Shown here in pieces: positions 55,101-64,000 of a stretch of 64,000 nt of DNA. The DNA comes from Ilex aquifolium (taxonomy: Eukaryota; Streptophyta; Magnoliopsida; Aquifoliales; Aquifoliaceae): positions 8,212,001-8,276,000 of the forward strand of contig OX637402.1 of the NCBI GenBank assembly GCA_951799425.1, given 5' to 3'. The notes beneath the pieces were generated by a model. The model did no database searches, had not been told where the DNA came from, and was given only the letters and a program-made list of their open reading frames with translations. The translations under genes and the position numbers were made by a program. Each line of letters opens with the position of its first letter. The stretch's first letter is position 1.

Positions 55101-56664
55101 GAAGTCTCGGGGTGAAATCAATTCTCTTGCGGTAAATCGATGGAAAATGATTGATGCATTGGAAGAATACGAGCTATGGGTGGATGGACCGGAATATCAA
55201 CCATATCTATTCAACCTTGTAGCTCAACCGACGCTTCTGCAACGGGTGGTGGAGTTGCAATGCCTGGATTCGGAACTCGATTTGATTAGAGCCCGATTGG
55301 AGAATGGAGAAACGATGGAAGGATGGTCTTGGAAGAATGGAGAGTTGAGATATGGGGAGAAGCTTTGTGTCCCCAATGATTCGTCCCTAAATGAGGAAAT
55401 ACTTGGAGAGTGTCATCGCTCCAAGTTTGCTATCCACCCCGGTAGCACAAAGATGTATAGGGACATGAAGCGTCAATACTGGTGGAGAGGAATGAAGCGA
55501 GATGTGGCCAAGTATGTGGCAAAATGTGCGGTGTGCCAACAGGTGAAGATTGAGCACCAAAGGCCAGGGGGAGTCCTACAGTCTTTGCCTATCCCAGAGT
55601 GGAAGTGGGATCACATCACCATGGACTTCGTATCTGGTTTTCCACGGACTTCACGAGGGCATAATGCCGTATGGGTCATTGTTGATAGACTCACCAAGTC
55701 TGCTCATTTCTTGGGTATGAAGACCACGGATACATTAGAGACGTTGAGTCAGCTGTATATCCGTGAGATTGTGCGATTACATGGAGTTCCACTTTCTATT
55801 GTGTCGGATCGTGATTCTCGGTTTGTTGCGAGATTCTGGCAGAGTCTACAACAAGCGATGGGGACGGAGTTACACTTCAGTACGGCTTTTCATCCCCAAA
55901 CGGATGGCCAATCCGAGAGGGTGATACAGATTGTGGAGGATATGTTACGCGCTTGCGCGTTAGACTTCAAGGGGAGTTGGAGCGATCACTTACCGTTGGT
56001 GGAGTTTTCTTACAACAACAGCTATCAGGAAAGTATTGCGATGGCCCCGTATGAAGCATTATATGGAAGACCATGCCGATCACCGACGTGTTGGTTAGAA
56101 GCAGGAGAGAGTAGTTTGTTGGGACCGGACATTGTTCGAGAAACTACGAAGAAGATTCAACTCATCCGAGAGAGGCTACAGACGGCGCAAAGTAGACAGA
56201 AGAGCTATGCGGACCATAGACGAAGACCCTTAGAATTCAAGGTGGGAGACTACGTATTTCTCAAGGTGTCACCCAAGAAAGGCGTGTTTCGATTCGGCAA
56301 GAAGGGAAAGTTAGCGCCAAGATATACCGGGCCATTTGAAGTGATCAAAGTCGTGGGTAAAGCGGCATATCAGTTGCGACTACCCGCTCAGTTGTCGGGG
56401 GTGCATGACGTATTTCACGTGTCCATGTTGAGGAAGTGTCAGTCGGATGCAACACATGTCGTAGACTTGGAAGATATTGAAGTTGAAGATGGAGCAACAT
56501 ATGAAGAGCAACCGGTGAGAATTCTCGATACAAAGGAGAAAGAGCTTCGCAACAAAGTCATCCAACTGGTGAAGGTTCTGTGGCAGCACCATGGAGTGGA
56601 GGAAGCTACATGGGAACCAGAGCAAGAAATGCGGGAGAAGTACCCATTTTTATTCGCTACTTGA
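52171..56664 (+). CDS. Tekay Gag-Pol polyprotein, intact
   Basis: One open frame of about 1497 codons. ATG at 52171 is preferred (A at -3, G at +4) over the weaker ATG at 52162. Order: RGRGRG-rich N-terminus; Gag core about 95-195; CCHC knuckle [14 protein letters not shown] 302-315; aspartic protease with D385 in 'DPGATHSF'; RT from about 572, catalytic F-I-D-D 719-722; RNase H with D868 in 'YTDAS'; integrase HHCC (H1082, H1089, C1119, C1122) and core D1152, D1213, E1249 with 35 residues between the last two; C-terminal chromodomain about 1444-1490 ('[12 protein letters not shown]'). The product makes particles, copies RNA into DNA and inserts it, with the chromodomain thought to guide it to heterochromatin. 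Gag and Pol share one frame, so their ratio must be set by processing. No defect seen. Confidence 0.97.
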   Translation: MDGTRGRGRGRGRGGQANPPPPPPPDAMQGIYQCLRELTTLVQSQNGNNNHNGGAHPLAQVPGNGNGDRRMLALREFLRQRPPNFQGSSNPLDADKWIRRVRKICDGMGVAEDLRVGLATYLLEGEADHWWDSVKRRRNTEALTWEEFDQVFQDKYFPESVRDRMKTDFLALRQGSMTVAEYERRFDELSRYATEFISTEAMRAKRFEQGLRPAIREKLVAHKIREYGDLVDRAALVERDTEDNLRRQSFARGGPIRTGAIGSGVQRAAPYRRPDQAGGQRPQIARGVGGVPGRTATDPRQCFACGGVGHFRHNCPSLPPRGNQATGQVAANKPLQQQRPLGALAPGGATQGRVFALTQAEEDASNAVVEGIVLLYNSWARILFDPGATHSFISTVYATKLGLGFEKLEHALNVDLPTGEQLGTSRVCKGCVLRIGEHELIVDLVALNMMGYDVIFGMDLLSAFRAVMDCFRKRITFQLPGGVVFSFINDRSSSHPFPTTGSKFLKAKAGSHLSFLASLMGDDRDNSHADVVLIVSDFPDIFPDELPGLPPQREIEFKIDLYPGTEPISIAPYRMAPLELKELRKQLDHLLAIGFIRLSTSPWGAPVLFVKKTDETLRLCTDYRRLNRVTVKNKYPLPRIDDLFDQLKGSKYYSKIDLRTGYHQLRIKEEDIPKTAFRTRYGHFEYTVMPFGLTNAPAAFMDLMHRVFRPYLDRFVIVFIDDILVYSQTREEHARHLSMVLQTLREHKLYAKMSKCEFWMKEVKFLGHVVSEQGVAVDPAKIEVVMKWEPPKNVTEVRSFLGLAGYYRRFVEGFSKLAMPMTRLTKKGENFLWTQACKLAFRTLKEKLTTAPILIIPSSGEGYDVYTDASLRGLGCVLMQGGKVVAYGSRQLKVHEQNYPTHDLELAAVVFALKLWRCYLYGEKFQVFSDHKSLKYIFTQKDLNLRQRRWIEYLEDYEFTLNYHPGKANVVADALSRKSRGEINSLAVNRWKMIDALEEYELWVDGPEYQPYLFNLVAQPTLLQRVVELQCLDSELDLIRARLENGETMEGWSWKNGELRYGEKLCVPNDSSLNEEILGECHRSKFAIHPGSTKMYRDMKRQYWWRGMKRDVAKYVAKCAVCQQVKIEHQRPGGVLQSLPIPEWKWDHITMDFVSGFPRTSRGHNAVWVIVDRLTKSAHFLGMKTTDTLETLSQLYIREIVRLHGVPLSIVSDRDSRFVARFWQSLQQAMGTELHFSTAFHPQTDGQSERVIQIVEDMLRACALDFKGSWSDHLPLVEFSYNNSYQESIAMAPYEALYGRPCRSPTCWLEAGESSLLGPDIVRETTKKIQLIRERLQTAQSRQKSYADHRRRPLEFKVGDYVFLKVSPKKGVFRFGKKGKLAPRYTGPFEVIKVVGKAAYQLRLPAQLSGVHDVFHVSMLRKCQSDATHVVDLEDIEVEDGATYEEQPVRILDTKEKELRNKVIQLVKVLWQHHGVEEATWEPEQEMREKYPFLFAT

Positions 56665-56692
56665 GGTAAGTTTCGAGGACGAAACTTTCTTT

Positions 56693-56705
56693 AAGGGGGG
56701 TGGAT
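56693..56705 (+). other. Polypurine tract
   Basis: 'aaggggggtggat' adjoining the 3' LTR; primes plus-strand synthesis. Confidence 0.9.
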
Positions 56706-59141
56706 TGTAACACCCCGCATTTTTTATTTTATATATGTACATAGATATATAGTAAACAATTGTAGTAAAATGGAGTTATGTGTAGTAATAGTAGGAATAA
56801 ATATTAGGGAGACAATTGTATTGAGAAGTTTGAGTTTCGAAGGTGTGTAAACTTGGAAAGGGTGAATAGACAAGTTTCTAAAGGTTTTTAGGTCAAAATA
56901 ATGCTTCCATTGAATCCGGAAGGTCGAACAACCTTGGGAGAGGTAATATGAGGTGTATTGGAAGTTAGGAAGTATTTTGGAGTTAAAACCCACTTTAGAG
57001 TGAAATTGGATAAAAAGTATCTTGGACACCTTCTAGTATTTTGGTCATAACTTTTTATCCTTATATCCAATTGATCTGAAATTTGGACAGTAGATAGTAG
57101 ACATCTAGGGCTACAAAAGTGTATCTCATGAAAATTTTCCAATTCGACCTCTAAATGGGTCAAAACTGCCCTGGAAGTTGAAGCAGAAAAAGGGTACCGG
57201 TACCCGGTACCGGTACCATTTAGTACCGGTACCAAGTACCGGTACTGCGACTCCAGAAAGTTCTGGGTACCGGTACTGGGTACCGGTACCATCCTTCTGA
57301 CGCCTCTAAACAGTTAAAAGTCGGGATTTTGTGTTATAAGAACCCATCCCACATCCCATTTGCCCCATTTCTTCATCTTCCTCTTACCCTAACCCTCCTA
57401 GAAACCCTTAGAGAGAAAGAGAGAAAGATAAAACTCAAGATTAAAAGGAAAGACAAAGGGTTCACAAGGTGATTCAAGATTCAAACCCTAGGTTTCTTCA
57501 AGAGCATAAGGTAGGGGATTTCTTCCTATGTTCTTACATTGAGGCTAGGGCTAAATTATATGTATTCTTTTGGTTTAAAATCATATGTACTTGCTATTAA
57601 ATACTTGATTCTTTGTCTCCTTGCATTGATTTCCTTTCTTTTTACATTTTGGTAGTTGGGTAACTATTAAAGCTATCTTTTTCACTCTCATCCTTATATA
57701 CATGATAAGAAATACATGACTCTTGTTCCTCTTGAAATAAATGCCATGTTTTGAACATTGTGATGGTTGGGTAACTCTTAAATTTCTCTTTTTCATCTTC
57801 AAACCTTGGTTTTAAAGAGAAATGGACTTTTCCCTCTATTTTTCCTTAGTATTGCTTTCAAAACTTTAGTGTTTGATATGGTACACCAAAATGTTACTTA
57901 TGAGGATCTCTTGCTCATTTTCTTCCCTCATATTATGAAACATTATATTAGAATTGTGGAAATTTGGTAATTCCTTGAAATGTTGATGAATTGAGAATAT
58001 TTTGGTTTCCTCAATTGTATGGTTGTTGTGAGGGACTTGGATTGCCTTCGAGAGATGCCGTAGAGTGTTAGAGGTTAGTCTACCCCCGTGGGGGTGAGAT
58101 GGTTTCCTAGCACTTGTAGTGGGTTGTCATTTGGTAATGAAACCACTATCGTTCACTGGAGTTCGAACAAGGGATAGTATACTTTTCCTGGGAAGGGACT
58201 CGTCACTGCCATTGGGATGGTAGACGCCCTTTCCTAAAATGCTTGTGAATGTGATTGTGATTGGTGGACTAGGTATAATCGTTGAATAGATTCATGAGAA
58301 GCAATCAACATACATGGTACGGGGATGAACCAATATACATGAGAACATGAGATTATTATTATTGTTACGGAATGGTTTCCAACAAGTGCTTGTGGAGGTA
58401 TGGGACTCCACAAGAACCTGTTGGAAATTGTTATGGTGATCATTGTGACTGAGTTTTACGGTTCATTTAAATTATTACGAAACCTTTAAACTTGAGATCT
58501 ATTTAAAAATATCCTGTTTTTCCTTCAAAATGTTATATATGCTATTTGTGAAAATGAGACCAACCGTTTTATGTGCTTTTCTAAACCTTGTTTGAGTTTG
58601 GGAAGATTTTGCTACAGAGCTTCGTGCTCATCCCCTACACTTAATATTTTTCAGATTTGGCTTCAGAGGAGGAGCTCGGTGTGAATGAGCCGGGCCTTGG
58701 GGAAGCTTCCTTGGAGGGGTACCTAGATCCCGAATGGGACATCTAGGGATATAGCTTATTTTGTTCTAGACTAGGAGATTTACTTCTGAACAATGTAAAG
58801 TCTAGATTCTTTTGAAACTCCACTGCGATATACTCATGTAATTCTTTTGGGGAATGTAATTGCCATATCTGGCCTATTCTTTTGGGATAATGTTAAGGAT
58901 AGTATAGATGGTAAATAGAAATTTTATTGTTATTGGATGGTTAAATGGACCCTGTGTGGTCAAGCTAATATAATTGCACAGGTTGTGATTTTTGGGTGGA
59001 GCTTCCTGTACAAAGGAGACTCTGCCCAAATTTTGTTAAAATTAAGAATGTTATTATTTTATGGATATATATTTAGTTGCTCTCATGACATGAATGGTTT
59101 CATAGTGTAATGCCGTCCAGGGTGGTATTTGGGGCGTTACA
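56706..59141 (+). mobile_element. 3' LTR of complete Tekay element
   Basis: 2436 bp, TGTAACACCCCGC to GGGGCGTTACA, nearly identical to the 5' LTR. Confidence 0.95.
57193..57290 (+). promoter_or_regulatory. U3 palindrome array, GGTACCGGTACC type (3' LTR)
   Basis: As in the 5' LTR but with one more 13-bp unit (cggtaccggtacc). Confidence 0.9.
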
Positions 59142-59146
59142 TGGCC
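59142..59146 (+). repeat. Target-site duplication TGGCC, right
   Basis: Matches 49542-49546. Confidence 0.9.
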
Positions 59147-59566
59147 CGATTGCTATAAGCAATAGGTAGGGGCCAAAGCATAGATGATGAAGGGGTGTGA
59201 TGTGAAGAGGAATTCACTCCCCTTCAGTACACTTGTGATGGAGATGTGCCTGGACTGGGGAGTGCAAGTCAGGCCACATATGAGAGTGCAAAAGTAGATG
59301 GGACCGTGGAACAAGGCGTCCTTCTGAAGGAGCCAAGGTTAAAGCGGCAGCCCAGCGATGAGACAGGATGTGCCACCGGCCCAAGGCACCGATGAAGTGC
59401 ATGATGCTTTGGACGCCGAGCAGCAGAGAGAGGCCGAGGAGGCAGAGGAGGCAGAGGCACAGACACAGACCCAGACCGAGGTAGGTACCAGGACCAGCAC
59501 CAGCATCCGACGGTCATTACGGGACATCATGCTTGGCATCGAGGCCAAGCAAGATGAGATTGATTA
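59142..59566 (+). pseudogene. 'Transposase_32'-like ORF, 3' part
   Basis: Resumes after the Tekay element with 'ARLL', a TAA stop, then 'AIGRGQSID'. Further on another frame (59358-59566) is rich in Glu/Ala/Gln with an EEAEEAEAQTQTQT stretch and ends 'SLRDIMLGIEAKQDEID', probably a coiled coil. Frame changes show decay. The last bases TGATTAG overlap the proposed start of the next LTR. Confidence 0.5.
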
Positions 59567-59809
59567 GCACATAACAATGACATGTATGGTGTGCTAATGT
59601 GCTTTTGTTTCACCTTTTTTTTGTCAATAAATGGGAGTGTTTTGGTTTTGATTGTGGCTTGATGGAATTTTGGGTGAATGCATGTAAAATGATGTAAATG
59701 ACATGATTTAAACCCCCATGGTGTTGTATGAGGCTAATAGAGTGTATGGGGTAGCTTTAAGGATGGTTTGGAAGGGAAAGAAATCCAATTTTTGCTCACA
59801 GTCTGAAAA

Positions 59810-60062
59810 CCTTCCGGAAGGTGTATGTCGGCCTTCCGGAAGGTTTTGCTAAAAACCCTGGATGCCTTGTTCACAGCTAATACCTTCCGGAAGGTTTTGT
59901 CCACTGGAATGAACCTTCCGGAAGATTTTAGCTACTGGAATGAACCTTCCGGAAGATTTTTGCTACTGATGTCGACCTTCCGGAAGTTCTTGCATTTGAT
60001 TATTTTCATTTAACTGTTCTTTCAGCGACCTTCCGGTAGGTGTATGTCGACCTTCCGGAAGG
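59810..60062 (+). promoter_or_regulatory. U3 palindrome cluster, CCTTCCGGAAGG type (8 copies)
   Basis: Perfect copies at 59810, 59832, 59883 and 60051. One-base variants at 59914, 59945, 59976 and 60029. Confidence 0.9.
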
Positions 60063-60303
60063 TTTTTGCACTTTTCTCCAGACAGCCTGTAACTCAACTT
60101 TGCGACTTGTAGGGTCCCACATGCACTTCTCCTACATGCTTCCTGACATCCCTTACACATCCTGGAGCCTCCCTCACCCCTGCATTGATTTGGATGAGTC
60201 TTGATAATTAATGAAGAGAGAGAAGAAGAAGGAAGCTGGGTGGGCAGACAGCTCTGCCTCACCCCCTGTCCAGCCCATGTTGCTGCACCCCTAGTGATGG
60301 AGA

Positions 60304-61392
60304 TCAACTCGGTAGACCTCCCTCTCTCTCCAGGCACGTTTTGGGGGGAAAGCAAGAGTCTCCTTGAGGGGGGGTATTCATTCATTATGTAGGGAGGATA
60401 TAGTTTTAGAGGGAGGAGATATAGAAAGCTCCAAGGGGGAAGATGATGAATAGTGCTCAAAGTGACGTTTTTGCATTTTTCTTCCACTCTTTCACTTGTA
60501 GTTTAATGTAAGAACCTTGTAAACTTCATTTATTGTCTTTAATGTCATTCCTTTCAAGTTTATTGCAAGTTTACTTTCATGTTCTTCATTTCACCATTGT
60601 TATTTAAGTTTTCTTCATTTCAAGCTTTTATATTGGGTATTGCATATTTTTCCTTCATAGTTTTAGATTTCTTGTTGTAAGTTAAGTTCCATGCTCCATT
60701 TCCCTTCCATGTCCATTTCCTTTATGCTTGTCTTGCATTGTTAATATGAGTAGCTAGGATTTAAGTTGGTTAATCCAAGGGAAAATTCCTCTTGGGAATA
60801 CCATTTTCAACTCTTCTTCATTCCTCCCTTTAGAGTCAAATGGTTCGGTTTGACGGGGTTGAGAGTGGATGAGTTGGTGAGCCTTTGATATTCCGTAGGT
60901 CTAGTCACGGTTTATGCTTAGATACTCACCAATCTCGTCCCTAGCTTCCCCCGAATCAATCGTTCATTCATGCTCAATCGGAGGAAGGCTTTGAGTTGAT
61001 TTGGTATTCCCATTGGAATGAACCCTTTGGATTAGCCAACACTTGCTTTATTTGCATTTTCATTTACAAACCAAACACAAAACTCAAACAAAAGATTTTA
61101 CATTTTCTTTTTACTTTTGCAAAATCACTTTCACAAAACTCCCTTTCCTTCCCTGAGGAGACGACCTTGGAATATTTTCCAAGTAAAACACACGACCACA
61201 AAAGACTCCTTTCGATTGGGGAGCATTTTTGTGCATACATATCCCATATTTACATCTTCCCATTTCCCTTTCCTCATTGCCCTTTCTTTTGACACTATCC
61301 CTAGGGGAAGAAACTCTTCTCCCCCGTCCATACATTGCATACATTGAGGGATAGTAATTAGGGGTTAGGAAAGACATCGTTTTTGTGACAAT
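60304..61392 (+). repeat. Inverted repeat, left arm
   Basis: 1089 bp that are the reverse complement of 62912-64000 with no net length difference. The sampled stretches and translated frames are identical. The arm ends two bases short of the LTR terminus. Confidence 0.9.
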
Positions 61393-61398
61393 CATTTT

Positions 61399-61414
61399 TG
61401 GCGCCGTTGCCGGG
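61399..61414 (+). other. Primer binding site, tRNA-Asp
   Basis: TGGCGCCGTTGCCGGG, the exact tRNA-Asp 3'-end complement, 4 bp after the LTR. Confidence 0.9.
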
Positions 61415-62117
61415 ATCTAAATTCAATTCAAAGGCACGCGTAGACCAAGAATTAGGGTTCATGTATGGTGCTTTTTAAAAACTATTCCAAAGAAGCAATA
61501 GTGATTATGTTAATGGTCTCGTGGGTTGGAATAATGTGGAGGTGGGCTTGAAGAAACGCCATGACAAGAGCAAATCGACACATTTTGAACCAACAACTAA
61601 TACAAAAAAGGCCACTTTTTTTATTTTAAATTAAATAATTGCTAATGTCTTGAAGCTTTTGAATGTTTAGTGAAGAACCAAACCCACAAGGCAAAACACC
61701 AAACAAATAATATGTTTCTAGAAGGAAGAAGGTAGAGAAAGGGACGTGTGCGGTTGTTCTTTTCTTTTTTCTTTTTTCTTTTTTCTTTTTTTAAATTTTG
61801 GGCCCACTTTTATTAAATATATATATTGTGGACAATGAGAAACTGATCTTGAATACATATGAATAAGGATGGAGGTTGGATTTAGATAGATGGGCAAGAA
61901 ATTTATTGATAAGTTTTCATTTAAAAAAAGATTAAAAAAACTTTGGGGAAGTTGGATTCTTTGAATTGTGTAGAACATTGCATAGATTTTGTATTGAGTA
62001 AGAGAATTTTTAAGTCATAAGGATACAATCGAGTAAAAATAAAACAATTCTATTTGTACTCATTCTAGGATCTAATTTGATACACTAATCAATTACAAAT
62101 GTTAGAATTAAAATTAC
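61415..62117. other. Element B leader and unassigned AT-rich DNA
   Basis: 61415 to about 61620 reads like retroelement 5' leader ('agaccaagaattagggttcatg'), but no gag follows. The rest is AT-rich with a CT-run near 61755. Confidence 0.4.
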
Positions 62118-62410
62118 AACTGATAATCGAGTCGAACTTTACGAGCTCGAGTCGAACATGTCGAGTTTATTTTTCTAAATGAGTCTAAACCAATTTTCAA
62201 GCTTACACCGTTTAGAAAACGAGCAGAGCCTAAGCTGAATCTAGAACGAGTTGAACCTGAGTCGAGTCCGACTAACTTCACTATTTTACATATAAACAAG
62301 CTGAGTTTTGCGAGCTCGTTTTTCTCGACGAACTTAAAAAATTGTTTAAACTCGACTCGTTTAAAAAATAAATCGAGCCGAGCTTGAGTAACTTGACTCG
62401 ATTATCAGTT
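62118..62410. mobile_element. MITE with 16-bp inverted ends
   Basis: Perfect terminal inverted repeats AACTGATAATCGAGTC / GACTCGATTATCAGTT around 260 bp full of 'ctcgagtcgaac' and 'gagctcg' motifs. A/T-rich flanks, duplication unclear. Resembles hAT-derived MITEs; superfamily is uncertain. Confidence 0.7.
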
Positions 62411-62911
62411 TTAATTAAAAGTGAATTTCATCCAACGTTAAAACACATGACTAATTCAATGAACTAAGTATGGTTAGATTTTCAAATCAATTTTCATATA
62501 ACATTGCATATAAAATAAAGTTGGAAGATGGTCATCCTTTGTATTCGCCCCAAAATGCGTAGTTGAGCATATAAAATTGGACCAAAGATTCAAAGGAACT
62601 CATGCTTAAGTCCGTCAATAGAGTGGATTTGAGCAAAAGAGGATTAACAAGCCAATTGGCGACTTTTCCACCTTTCCCACAAATTCAAGATTCGAATCTC
62701 ATCAATCTCCTCTCATATATAAACTATAATAAAAAATTAAATCCTAATTTCATTAGTCATGTATAGTTAGTTTGATTTTTTATAAGGATATATATATATG
62801 TGTGTGTATGCACTAGCAAAAGTCCAAAAGTATAGGGGCAAAGAAGATAATTCAATTGATCAAGTTTTTAGGGCAATGAAAAATGGCCGAAAAAGAAAGT
62901 GTTTGCAATAC
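62411..62911. other. Spacer between inverted LTR arms
   Basis: AT-rich with no recognisable feature beyond a short TA/TG run near 62790. Confidence 0.4.
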
Positions 62912-64000
62912 ATTGTCACAAAAACGATGTCTTTCCTAACCCCTAATTACTATCCCTCAATGTATGCAATGTATGGACGGGGGAGAAGAGTTTCTTCCCC
63001 TAGGGATAGTGTCAAAAGAAAGGGCAATGAGGAAAGGGAAATGGGAAGATGTAAATATGGGATATGTATGCACAAAAATGCTCCCCAATCGAAAGGAGTC
63101 TTTTGTGGTCGTGTGTTTTACTTGGAAAATATTCCAAGGTCGTCTCCTCAGGGAAGGAAAGGGAGTTTTGTGAAAGTGATTTTGCAAAAGTAAAAAGAAA
63201 ATGTAAAATCTTTTGTTTGAGTTTTGTGTTTGGTTTGTAAATGAAAATGCAAATAAAGCAAGTGTTGGCTAATCCAAAGGGTTCATTCCAATGGGAATAC
63301 CAAATCAACTCAAAGCCTTCCTCCGATTGAGCATGAATGAACGATTGATTCGGGGGAAGCTAGGGACGAGATTGGTGAGTATCTAAGCATAAACCGTGAC
63401 TAGACCTACGGAATATCAAAGGCTCACCAACTCATCCACTCTCAACCCCGTCAAACCGAACCATTTGACTCTAAAGGGAGGAATGAAGAAGAGTTGAAAA
63501 TGGTATTCCCAAGAGGAATTTTCCCTTGGATTAACCAACTTAAATCCTAGCTACTCATATTAACAATGCAAGACAAGCATAAAGGAAATGGACATGGAAG
63601 GGAAATGGAGCATGGAACTTAACTTACAACAAGAAATCTAAAACTATGAAGGAAAAATATGCAATACCCAATATAAAAGCTTGAAATGAAGAAAACTTAA
63701 ATAACAATGGTGAAATGAAGAACATGAAAGTAAACTTGCAATAAACTTGAAAGGAATGACATTAAAGACAATAAATGAAGTTTACAAGGTTCTTACATTA
63801 AACTACAAGTGAAAGAGTGGAAGAAAAATGCAAAAACGTCACTTTGAGCACTATTCATCATCTTCCCCCTTGGAGCTTTCTATATCTCCTCCCTCTAAAA
63901 CTATATCCTCCCTACATAATGAATGAATACCCCCCCTCAAGGAGACTCTTGCTTTCCCCCCAAAACGTGCCTGGAGAGAGAGGGAGGTCTACCGAGTTGA
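62912..64000 (-). mobile_element. Inverted LTR copy, right arm (continues past window)
   Basis: Reverse complement of 60304-61392, so an Athila-like LTR on the minus strand with its U5 end facing the U5 end of element B. The terminal CA is missing: the arm stops at ATTGTCAC next to AC. It has no primer site on its inner side. Confidence 0.9.

Larger units (their letters stand above)
49547..59141 (+). mobile_element. Complete Tekay (chromovirus) LTR retrotransposon
   Basis: 9595 bp with both LTRs, initiator-Met primer site, one open polyprotein, polypurine tract and a TGGCC duplication. By reading, the LTRs differ by about four substitutions, a 13-bp unit in the palindrome array and one G near the 3' end, so insertion is recent. 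It splits the 'Transposase_32'-like ORF. Everything needed for retrotransposition appears present. Confidence 0.97.
59561..61394 (+). mobile_element. Athila-like 5' LTR (element B)
   Basis: Same family as the solo LTR at 6533-8447: the last 650 bp align closely and the end 'gtgacaatca' is followed directly by a tRNA-Asp primer site, so this is a 5' LTR. Eight CCTTCCGGAAGG-type palindromes lie at 59810-60062. The start is uncertain; TGATTAGCACA at 59561 fits the TGAT start of relatives. The internal coding region is not present downstream. Confidence 0.75.

Noticed and set aside
52402..56625. Minus-strand and shifted-frame ORFs within the polyprotein gene
   Set aside because: Shadows of the 1497-codon plus-strand frame.
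49729..58443. Repeated minus-strand ORFs near 49.7-51.3 kb and 56.7-58.4 kb
   Set aside because: They are duplicates within the two LTRs of one element and antisense to it; not genes.
6789..60062. Clusters of short palindromes considered as a CRISPR array
   Set aside because: Plant nuclear DNA, irregular spacing, no cas genes, and the clusters sit in LTR promoters.
61399..61414. Possible tRNA-Asp gene
   Set aside because: Only the 3'-end complement is present, directly after an LTR, which is the signature of a primer binding site.
61111..63193. ORF pair with identical protein at 61111-61395 and 62798-63193
   Set aside because: Identity comes from the inverted LTR arms; the frame is antisense to U5 and not conserved in the related LTR at 8.1 kb.

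Overview
The window is plant nuclear DNA, most likely from a eudicot. The evidence is Ty3/gypsy LTR retrotransposons of Tekay (chromodomain) and Athila-like type, L1- and RTE-like LINEs, hAT-, Mutator- and Helitron-like elements, and one recognisable host gene with plant splice sites. Almost everything else is nested mobile DNA.

Layout. 1-1520: the 3' part of a Tekay-type LTR sitting inside an Athila-like LTR. 1810-2095: a minus-strand fragment of mitovirus-type RNA polymerase. 3411-13359: a giant foldback made of two inverted copies of the downstream part of a Tekay-type LTR, flanked by a 5-bp duplication; a Tekay element (4753-11184) sits in its left arm, and an Athila-like solo LTR (6533-8447) sits in that element. 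13500-15165: LINE tail on the minus strand, split by a hAT-like element. 16508-34673 (minus): a host gene for a RING-H2 ubiquitin ligase of the BIG BROTHER-related family, seven coding exons that I could join in frame to 339 codons, with a 13-kb third intron filled with TE remnants (SIRE-like LTR, MULE-like element, LINE pieces, a Helitron-like element carrying an RTE LINE). 35062-36721: nested Helitron-like elements rich in CCA repeats. 36722-47234: a decayed Athila-like retrotransposon (LTR, tRNA-Asp primer site, gag, protease, RT, RNase H, integrase) broken by two further LTR insertions. 48399-49541 and 59142-59566: an internal promoter and a plant 'Transposase_32'-like ORF, split by a complete, young Tekay element (49547-59141) with an open polyprotein of about 1497 codons, near-identical LTRs and a TGGCC duplication. 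59561-64000: an Athila-like 5' LTR with its primer site, then an exact-length inverted copy of its last 1089 bp.

The most unusual pattern is regulatory. In several unrelated LTR families the U3 region just upstream of the TATA box holds a cluster of short perfect palindromes whose dyad is a CpG (TTCGAA, TTCCGGAA, ACCGGT, TCCGGA or GTCGAC cores). The module changes within one family (two Tekay elements carry different ones) and one module recurs in different clades and at an internal promoter, which suggests exchange of promoter cassettes. The foldback at 3411-13359 has the geometry expected of a palindromic strong-stop cDNA inserted by integrase. All family names rest on motif recognition by eye; no database search was possible.
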